Part shown: in pieces, positions 12,707 to 17,647 of the stretch
How the letters are laid out: each line of letters opens with the position of its first letter
Numbering within the stretch: the stretch's first letter is position 1
NCBI GenBank assembly: GCA_030426295.1
Contig: JAUHYY010000008.1
Coordinates: 1 to 17,647, forward strand
Direction: 5' to 3'
DNA from: a bacterium
GTDB lineage: Bacteria; Patescibacteriota; Gracilibacteria; UBA1369; GCA-2718715
DNA: 17,647 nucleotides
Position numbers and translations under genes: made by a program
Notes under the pieces: model-generated
The model's database searches: none
Told to the model about the DNA's origin: nothing
What the model saw: the letters and a program-made list of their open reading frames with translations, nothing else

Positions 12707-13984
12707 CTAGCTTAGCACCCCTCGAAGTTTGGCTAGGTTTGATAACCTTTCTAGTGCTGTAATAAATGCTGCCTCTCTGTAAGAGCAATTAAATTTACTT
12801 CTGTTGCTCTCTACACGATCAAAAGCATTTAGCATGATTTCTTTTAATCTGTTTTGAACTTCTTCTGCTTGCCAATAATAATTTGTGGCATTTTGAACCC
12901 ATTCGAAATAACTAACAGTTACTCCACCTGCATTCATTAAAATGTCTGGCAGAAGAACTACATTGTTCTTAGAAAGGATTTCATCTGCATTAGGGTTAGT
13001 TGGTCCGTTTGCTAGTTCGAAGATGTATTTAGCCTTAACATTTGAAGCGTTGTCTTCTGTAATTTGGTTTTCTAGAGCTGATAGAACTAATAAGTCGCAT
13101 TCTTGTTCAAGTAGTTCTTCGTTAGTTACTCTTTTACAAGCATGGCCTTCTTCAATTTGATTGTAGTTTATAGCAGCGTGTTCACATTCGTTAACTGCAC
13201 CGTATTCAACTTTACAAACTATCGCCTGTTCAATTTCAATACCATGGTCGCAGTAAAGTCCTCCTTTAGAATCTGAAATTCCCACTACGAGGTAACCTTC
13301 ATTATGCAGCATTCTTGCTACGTTTGATCCGGCGTTACCGAAGCCTTGAACGATAACTTTTGTTTTTGATGGCTCGATTGCGTTTCGTTGTGCGTACTCA
13401 TTCCAGATGTATACTCCTCCTTGAGCAGTTGCTTCTTCACGTCCTGCTGAACCTCCGAACTCAAGTGGCTTACCTGTGAATACTCCCATTTGGTCACCTC
13501 CTTTTAGTTTCATGTATTCATCAGTTGCCCATGCCATAACTTGTGAGTCTGTGTACATGTCAGGAGCTGGAACGTCTTGGGCAGGCCCGATATAATCTGC
13601 GATCGCTTGTACGAATGCTCTGGTTAATCTTTCTTTTTCTGTTTGGCTTAATTTTTTAGCGTCTACAGTAACACCACCTTTACCTCCACCAAGTGGAATA
13701 CCAACTACTGCGCATTTGATAGACATCCAAGTAGCTAAAGCTTTAACTTCGTCTAGGTCTACTTCTGGAGCGAATCTGATTCCTCCTTTGTAAGGACCAG
13801 CGAGGTTATTGTGTTGGACTCTGAATCCATCGAACATTTGAACTGATCCATCATCCATTTTAACTGGAAAAGCTACTTGATGAATCTTTTGTGGTCGCTC
13901 TAAATAGGCTTTCATCTCGGCATCTAGGTCCATAATTTTTGCTGCGTTGTCAATTTGACTAAGCGTTTCTTCATGAAGGCTCAT
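12707..13984 (-). CDS. gdhA: Glutamate dehydrogenase (Glu/Leu/Phe/Val dehydrogenase family)
   Basis: Oxidatively deaminates glutamate to 2-oxoglutarate and ammonia, or the reverse, with NAD(P). At 425 residues it is the normal length for the short bacterial/archaeal type. The N-terminal substrate domain has GPYKGGIRF, then IPLGGGKGG with Lys102, and VPAPDMYTD with Asp142, the known catalytic and ammonia-site residues. The Rossmann domain has GFGNAGS at about 213-219 followed by ISDSKGG, the acidic residue suggesting NAD rather than NADP. One oddity is a Cys/His-rich stretch between Cys245 and Cys283 (YCDHG, VCK, ECEH, HACK) where the family has an ordinary loop/helix segment. The ATG directly follows the stop of the aminotransferase gene with no gap, so the two are co-transcribed and probably coupled. 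Family certain; glutamate as substrate is likely, though other amino-acid dehydrogenases share the fold. Confidence 0.93.
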   Translation of the reverse strand: MSLHEETLSQIDNAAKIMDLDAEMKAYLERPQKIHQVAFPVKMDDGSVQMFDGFRVQHNNLAGPYKGGIRFAPEVDLDEVKALATWMSIKCAVVGIPLGGGKGGVTVDAKKLSQTEKERLTRAFVQAIADYIGPAQDVPAPDMYTDSQVMAWATDEYMKLKGGDQMGVFTGKPLEFGGSAGREEATAQGGVYIWNEYAQRNAIEPSKTKVIVQGFGNAGSNVARMLHNEGYLVVGISDSKGGLYCDHGIEIEQAIVCKVEYGAVNECEHAAINYNQIEEGHACKRVTNEELLEQECDLLVLSALENQITEDNASNVKAKYIFELANGPTNPNADEILSKNNVVLLPDILMNAGGVTVSYFEWVQNATNYYWQAEEVQNRLKEIMLNAFDRVESNRSKFNCSYREAAFITALERLSNLAKLRGVLS

Positions 13985-15505
13985 TTAGAGTTGGTTTAAA
14001 TATTCTTTTGTAATTCTTGCTGCTTCAGCAACATTTTCTAGAGATGTATTAACTACCGATGCACGAACTGTGTGCATATATTTGTCTTCGTTACCTTTTC
14101 TTTGACCTTCTGAAAAGAATCTAAATGACGGAATAAATACAACTCCTCTCTTTGCTAGTTCGACTAATTTCTTTTCTGCTGGAATTTCTGGGTGTCCAAG
14201 ATCGAAGATAATGTAATACATATTGCCCGTGTGATTGAGCTCTAGAGTTTCTGTGAATGCTTTCATGTTTCCTGAAACTTCTTCTACGTATTGTTTCTGT
14301 TCATCTTCTGCGAGGATTGTGTGTGCAAGCCCCATGTACTGACAAAGCGCAGGTACAAATGTTACATGTTGGAAGTAACCTTCTACTCCTCCACCTGGAG
14401 ACTTAGCAAAATGCATGGTGTGTCTGAAATGTTCACCTTCTGATAAGTAATCTTGAAGGATGTTTTCTGTTATATAGTCATTTGCTTCGTCACTGATTGT
14501 GAAGAATCCAAATCTAAGACCTGCAGATCTTTCTATCTTTGTAAGTGCATCAATTCTGAAAGTTCTCTCTGGCGCGTAGTCAACGATTGACTCTTTCTCT
14601 GATGGGAAGAATCTATAATAAACTTCATCTGATACGATCAGTGAATTATGATGCTCAGCTAGCTTTGCTAGTCTTTCGAGTTGCTCACCTGTTGCGCCGA
14701 ATCCAGTTGGATTATTTGGATCTATAATCAGGATCATCTTCACTCTATCGTCTGACTCTTCAATTTCTTTCAGAGACTCTTCATCAATTTCACCTGTTAA
14801 GTAATCAATATTAAACGACTTAATATTAAATCCACGTGTTCTAAGTATGTGATTATATGGTGCGTAAACTGGTGATCCAATCGCTACAGTGTCACCTTCT
14901 TTTAAGTAGCCAAGACCTTCTTTACCAAGAGCTTCGAATACAGCCCCAATTGCGTGATTTGCTCCACTAGTGAAGTTGACCTCGTGTGGCTTGATTGGGT
15001 TCTTTAATCTCTTTGATAATGTGTGAGCAATTACTTCTCTAACCATGTCTTCACCTTTTGGCTGATGATATGTACCACCACTAACAGTACTTGCTTTGAA
15101 CATTTGATAAAGCACGTCTTCTTTAGATCTAGAAGTTATATTTGCTACTTCTGAGACAAATTTTTCTAGTTGGCTTAACAATGCATCTCCAACTTCTTTT
15201 GTGTACACAACTTCAGTGAATCCTTGAATCTTTTTTAAAGTGTCATCAAAAGATTCGTCTCTCGAGTCGTGTATGTATCTAGCGTCATTATTGTTTAGGC
15301 AGCTATCAACCATTACTAAAAAGCTCAAGAACTCTCTACCAGCTCTACTAGGAGTAAATCCATAACCTGGGTCTCCTCTTGATAAGTCGATCACTCTTTC
15401 TACACCTACTGACTCAACTGCGTAATGTTGAAGTATACGAAAAATCTGAAACGGATTATCTTTATTGATATCAAATCCGTACTCATTATCTGTTAGCTTT
15501 TCCAT
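13985..15505 (-). CDS. PLP-dependent fold-type I aminotransferase, AsdA-like
   Basis: A 506-residue class I/II aminotransferase, about 100 residues longer than typical ones. Motifs: SGANHAIGAVFEAL (cofactor phosphate region), SPVYAPYNHI, PNNPTG at about 262-267, SDEVYYRF with the cofactor-pairing Asp, LTKIERSAGLRFGF with the PLP lysine at 323, and a C-terminal Arg (VRASV) for the carboxylate. The long N-terminal part (NPFQIFRIL...DLSRGDPGYGFTPSRAGREF) and overall length recall bifunctional aspartate aminotransferase/aspartate 4-decarboxylase (AsdA), which would give alanine from aspartate. This is judged by eye and the substrate remains open. Next to glutamate dehydrogenase and pyruvate phosphate dikinase, an alanine or aspartate aminotransferase role is plausible. 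The start lies only 13 bases after the T-run of a terminator-like hairpin; there is no clear Shine-Dalgarno. Confidence 0.88.
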   Translation of the reverse strand: MEKLTDNEYGFDINKDNPFQIFRILQHYAVESVGVERVIDLSRGDPGYGFTPSRAGREFLSFLVMVDSCLNNNDARYIHDSRDESFDDTLKKIQGFTEVVYTKEVGDALLSQLEKFVSEVANITSRSKEDVLYQMFKASTVSGGTYHQPKGEDMVREVIAHTLSKRLKNPIKPHEVNFTSGANHAIGAVFEALGKEGLGYLKEGDTVAIGSPVYAPYNHILRTRGFNIKSFNIDYLTGEIDEESLKEIEESDDRVKMILIIDPNNPTGFGATGEQLERLAKLAEHHNSLIVSDEVYYRFFPSEKESIVDYAPERTFRIDALTKIERSAGLRFGFFTISDEANDYITENILQDYLSEGEHFRHTMHFAKSPGGGVEGYFQHVTFVPALCQYMGLAHTILAEDEQKQYVEEVSGNMKAFTETLELNHTGNMYYIIFDLGHPEIPAEKKLVELAKRGVVFIPSFRFFSEGQRKGNEDKYMHTVRASVVNTSLENVAEAARITKEYLNQL

Positions 15506-15517
15506 AAATAATTCTTT

Positions 15518-15554
15518 AAAAAAATAGCTGCTAGGTTTTTGATTCTAGCAGCTA
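15518..15554 (-). terminator. Intrinsic terminator after the HTH gene, abutting the aminotransferase start
   Basis: On the minus strand, perfect 10-bp arms TAGCTGCTAG and CTAGCAGCTA enclose a 10-base loop and are followed by seven T (15524-15518). It ends the HTH transcript. It also lies so close to the aminotransferase ATG (15505) that it could act as an attenuator for any upstream transcript. Confidence 0.85.
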
Positions 15555-15570
15555 CACTTTGTATAAACAA
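15542..15570 (-). promoter_or_regulatory. Candidate promoter for aminotransferase-gdh, overlapping the terminator
   Basis: Minus-strand TTGTTT (15570-15565) and TAGAAT (15547-15542) with a 17-base spacer. The -10 (5 of 6 consensus) is made from the 5' arm and loop of the terminator hairpin. Transcription from about 15535 would give a leader of ~30 bases carrying only the hairpin's 3' arm, so the terminator could not form in that RNA. The -35 is weak (3 of 6). Confidence 0.45.
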
Positions 15571-15576
15571 TTTCTT

Positions 15577-16086
15577 TTACCAGAGTTGGTACCATTTCTT
15601 CTTACCAACTTGTTCGGCCTTTAGTTTGTTTTCTAGAGAGATCACTTTGTTTTGGAAGCTCTCAACTAACTTGAAAAGGTTTTCTTTTTCTTTACCGTGT
15701 TGCTCAACGATCTTTTGAATTGTGTCGTTGAACTCTTTAACTGGTTCGTACTGAACGATTCTTTGATGATCTCTTTCTTGAGACACCATCATTTCAGTAC
15801 TTTGTTGCACTTGTGCTTGCTCGTTTGAGATAGCTTCTGCAACAGCGCTTTCAGCTTCTTGAGCTTTAGCTACTGGTTTTTCTTTTGGAGCTTCGATTGT
15901 TACTCCTTTTTCTAATTCAAAGTACTCAACTAATGAGTCTCTATCAATTAGGTAGTTAAATCCTTGAGGAGTTTTGTCCTTCTTAAATTTAACTTTTTTT
16001 GCCTTAAGCATTCTACGAATGGTCTGAATAGACTTACCACTCAACCTCGCAGCTGCTTTAATGGTTATGTATTTTGTTTGAGTCAT
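15577..16086 (-). CDS. Small HTH (MerR/excisionase-like) DNA-binding protein with coiled coil
   Basis: A 169-residue basic protein. Residues ~5-55 (YITIKAAARLSGKSIQTIRR and the following YLIDRDSLVEYFEL) form a winged helix-turn-helix of the HTH_17/MerR-excisionase type: 'T-x-x-x-A-A-x-L-x-G-x-S-x-x-T-I-R-R' then a DRDSL-type helix. A Gln/Glu/Ala-rich linker (65-110) is followed by a predicted coiled coil at about 120-160 (ENLFKLVESFQNKVISLENK) and an aromatic tail KKWYQLW. That architecture, with the aromatic tail, is one I associate with Patescibacteria hypothetical regulators. ATG at 16086 is chosen; an upstream TTG at 16092 would add two residues. It ends in its own terminator. Repeated TTTGACTA sequences and an inverted repeat near its promoter suggest autoregulation. 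A specific target is unknown. Confidence 0.82.
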   Translation of the reverse strand: MTQTKYITIKAAARLSGKSIQTIRRMLKAKKVKFKKDKTPQGFNYLIDRDSLVEYFELEKGVTIEAPKEKPVAKAQEAESAVAEAISNEQAQVQQSTEMMVSQERDHQRIVQYEPVKEFNDTIQKIVEQHGKEKENLFKLVESFQNKVISLENKLKAEQVGKKKWYQLW

Positions 16087-16110
16087 AGTCAAAAAAAATT
16101 AGTTAGTGGA

Positions 16111-16133
16111 ACAACTTGAATAGTCAAAGTTGT
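16111..16133. promoter_or_regulatory. Candidate operator of the HTH gene
   Basis: Perfect 7-bp arms ACAACTT (16111-16117) and AAGTTGT (16127-16133) around a nine-base centre. The element lies just downstream of the predicted transcription start of the HTH gene. The octamer TAGTCAAA occurs inside it (16121-16128), again at 16086-16093, and inverted at 16157-16164. Confidence 0.4.
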
Positions 16134-16141
16134 ACTATTTT

Positions 16142-16169
16142 TTTATCATATTTGATTTTGACTAATCAA
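16142..16169 (-). promoter_or_regulatory. Candidate promoter for the HTH gene
   Basis: Minus-strand TTGATT (16169-16164) and GATAAA (16147-16142), 16 bases apart, each matching 4 of 6 consensus bases. An inverted TTTGACTA octamer overlaps the spacer. Transcription would begin close to the inverted repeat at 16111-16133. Confidence 0.35.
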
Positions 16170-16284
16170 CAGCGGGTTTTTATTTGTGCTTGCGTCAAAG
16201 TGGCCACGTTGTTTGGATTGGCGAAAATGTGTTTTCAATCGAAATTCTTATACGCTAAACTGTTTATGCTTTTAAATTAATGGA

Positions 16285-16854
16285 ATGAATTTAATTCTTT
16301 CATGGGATCTATTTATCGTCGTAATGTTTGTAATGATTATCGCTTATAGCTTTATCATTGGTCTTGATAGAACTCTTAAAACTGTAATTGGAACTTACCT
16401 AGCAATACTTGCAGCTGACGGCCTAGGTAACGTTGCGCATATGCTTCTACAGCAAGAAAGCAAACTAACTAAGTTAATGAGCCTTTATGAATTAGGAGGA
16501 GCAGAATCTCATGTCGTGATAAAGATAATCTTATTCGTTGCCATTATAATAATCTTAAGTATTCGTGGAGCATACGAAGTGAACTCAGAAGGATTTGGAT
16601 TTCCTGCTATCAACGCACTTATGTCTGGAATATTCGGATTCTTAAATGCAGGACTAATTGTAAGTACTTTGATTGTTTATGTTTCTGGAATATCGCTAAT
16701 CGGTGCTAAAACAACGGAAAGCAATATAATCGATATATACAGTAGCTCACAATACGTTCAGTACATGGTCGACTACTACAATCTTTGGTTCGCAATGCCT
16801 GTCGTAGCATTGGTTATCTGGAGTATTTTCTTCAAGCGAAGTGAGGAAATTTAA
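16285..16854 (+). CDS. Polytopic inner-membrane protein, possibly CvpA-like
   Basis: A 189-residue hydrophobic protein with about five membrane spans: ~8-26 (LFIVVMFVMIIAYSFIIGL), ~34-50, ~78-95 (VVIKIILFVAIIIILSI), ~107-138 (two close hydrophobic stretches around a GIFGFLNAG turn) and ~165-184, ending in a positively charged FKRSEEI. The first part (D-x-x-I-V-V, later G-x-x-R-x-x-K) and the size recall the CvpA family, but this is weak and I do not recognise the protein. It is divergent from the HTH gene across a 198-base spacer. A poor candidate promoter is TTTTCA (16232-16237) and TAAACT (16256-16261), 18 bases apart. No Shine-Dalgarno is seen. It converges with the next gene, 19 bases between stops. 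Confidence 0.75.
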   Translation: MNLILSWDLFIVVMFVMIIAYSFIIGLDRTLKTVIGTYLAILAADGLGNVAHMLLQQESKLTKLMSLYELGGAESHVVIKIILFVAIIIILSIRGAYEVNSEGFGFPAINALMSGIFGFLNAGLIVSTLIVYVSGISLIGAKTTESNIIDIYSSSQYVQYMVDYYNLWFAMPVVALVIWSIFFKRSEEI

Positions 16855-16873
16855 AATTGACCAATGAATAATC

Positions 16874-17557
16874 TTAAATATCTGGAGACCAAGTTGGCTC
16901 TTCACCTCTTCTTATTCTAAATATACGTGGCTTATAATCACTTCCTGAAATAGAAGTATACAAGGTTATTGATCCATCTTCTCTCACACTTAGATCTAGA
17001 TACCTGTCATTTGCTCCATCAATGTAATCATTAAGAGTAGTTCTTGCTTCATCCTCCCAACTCCTCCCCTCAGCAAAAGATACAATATTATTTAAAATGT
17101 CCGACCTAAAACTTTCTGAATCTGGATCTAGCGCCTGCACACTCGTAATAAATCCATCATATTCTTGAGATGAAGGTATAGCACTTCTTTGCTCAGCCTG
17201 ATCACTGACTTCTTCAGGTTCTTCTTCGAATACAGATAACCCCATGACACTGTCTAAGTCAGCAATATTCTCATCAAATTCTAACATTTTTTCAACAAAA
17301 GTATTGAAGTGTGCATACTTTGATTCGACATCCCAAAAAGTACCTACTAAGCCATTCATGTCTCTTAATAACCATTCCGTTTCTTGCAATAGAGACTCAG
17401 CCTCTTCGTTACTTCTACTGTATTCATCTAGGTGATCAAAATTATAGTTTTTAAAACTTAAAGTTTCTGTTGCTTCTTGAGCCATATCTTCCATAGCAGA
17501 ATATAAATATTCCTCTACGATTGGACTCAAACGGTGAATTCTCCGCAGATCATGCAA
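16874..17557 (-). CDS. Hypothetical acidic helical protein
   Basis: An open frame of 227 codons from a TTG at 17557; the first ATG in the frame is at 17494 (206 residues). I do not recognise it. It is soluble, strongly acidic (EEAESLLQETEWLL, FEEEPEEVSDQAEQ), mostly predicted helical in the first ~110 residues, then a linker. A possible small alpha/beta segment closes it (RYLDLSVREDGSITLYTSI, then PRIFRIRRGEEPTW). There is no signal peptide or membrane span. Neither possible start has a good ribosome binding site, and the frame is closed by a stop shortly upstream (near 17595). The folded GC-richer element at 17571-17637 lies just ahead of it and could be its leader. Codon and amino-acid composition support a real gene; the N-terminus is uncertain. 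Confidence 0.65.
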   Translation of the reverse strand: MHDLRRIHRLSPIVEEYLYSAMEDMAQEATETLSFKNYNFDHLDEYSRSNEEAESLLQETEWLLRDMNGLVGTFWDVESKYAHFNTFVEKMLEFDENIADLDSVMGLSVFEEEPEEVSDQAEQRSAIPSSQEYDGFITSVQALDPDSESFRSDILNNIVSFAEGRSWEDEARTTLNDYIDGANDRYLDLSVREDGSITLYTSISGSDYKPRIFRIRRGEEPTWSPDI

Positions 17558-17570
17558 ATGGCGGCTTAAG

Positions 17571-17637
17571 CAGTTTCGAGGTGGAGAGCTTCAACTCACC
17601 TTTCTCGACTGAGGTGCCCCTAGTTTCCTAGACACCT
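17571..17637 (-). other. Possible structured RNA or leader: two adjoining hairpins, GC-richer than surroundings
   Basis: On the minus strand two hairpins abut exactly. The first (17637-17612) has outer pairs AGGTG/CACCT and inner CTAG/CTAG closed by a GAAA tetraloop. The second (17611-17571) has CAG/CTG, TCGAG/CTCGA and GTG/CAC. GGC/GCC just outside both could close a three-way junction. The GNRA loop exists only on the minus strand, favouring that direction. No known RNA family was recognised; the element may extend past the right edge. Confidence 0.35.
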
Positions 17638-17647
17638 GCCTTGTTCA

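Noticed and set aside
17540..17647. Plus-strand frame ending in ...QMAA before TAA, resembling the end of a tmRNA tag
   Set aside because: No tmRNA 5' end, no tRNA-like domain and no suitable resume codon context upstream; the hairpins fit the minus strand better because of the GAAA loop.
17505..17647. Short likeness to part of RNase P RNA (ACAAGGC and CTGCTTAAGCC on the minus strand)
   Set aside because: The highly conserved P4-region sequence that should follow (ACAGAAcccGGCTTA type) is absent, so the resemblance is probably chance.

Overview
The window reads as a piece of an AT-rich bacterial genome, most likely a Candidate Phyla Radiation (Patescibacteria) organism. The reasons are indirect. 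Several small membrane or surface proteins have the look of families I associate with that group: a LytR_C-type protein, a 'YQAIFL...VYYLQ' membrane protein, a helix-turn-helix/coiled-coil protein ending in KKWYQLW, a signal-peptide protein with 'SSSSY...LNSGGG' modules, and a very long S74-type fibre. Intergenic DNA is low in complexity, and few start codons have a Shine-Dalgarno sequence. The phylum cannot be fixed from sequence reading alone. The genetic code appears standard: TAA, TAG and one TGA serve as stops.

Layout. Positions 1-1082 (minus) carry dnaJ, whose conserved frame is cut by an in-frame TAA at 108-110 and then continues off the left edge. Next are tRNA-Tyr(GTA) and tRNA-Thr(TGT), both minus. 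A good promoter for the tRNAs lies back to back with another that reads rightward into two small plus-strand genes (1564-2409): one with a HicA-like C-terminus, one with LRV-like helical repeats. A surface-protein block follows on the minus strand (2465-9905). In transcription order it holds a Ser-Asp-repeat protein with a signal peptide and C-terminal membrane anchor, a 1540-residue secreted fibre-like protein with a peptidase S74 auto-processing domain, a LytR_C-domain membrane protein, and a small membrane protein.

Positions 9969-15505 (minus) hold a compact metabolic block, transcribed aminotransferase, then glutamate dehydrogenase (the start abuts the previous stop), then pyruvate phosphate dikinase. 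Together they could link amino acids, 2-oxoglutarate/glutamate, pyruvate and phosphoenolpyruvate. Upstream of it, a small HTH/coiled-coil gene ends in a strong hairpin terminator that overlaps the likely aminotransferase promoter. The HTH gene is preceded by a cluster of short repeats that could be its operator. A divergent polytopic membrane protein, an unrecognised acidic protein and a GC-richer, strongly foldable stretch complete the right end.

The most unusual signals are: the in-frame stop in dnaJ; degenerate 7-bp tandem repeats filling several intergenic spaces, including the whole immediate leader of the dikinase gene; the 18-bp tandem array coding the Ser-Asp stalk, with its own higher-order duplication; the promoter/terminator overlap; and the folded element at the right edge.
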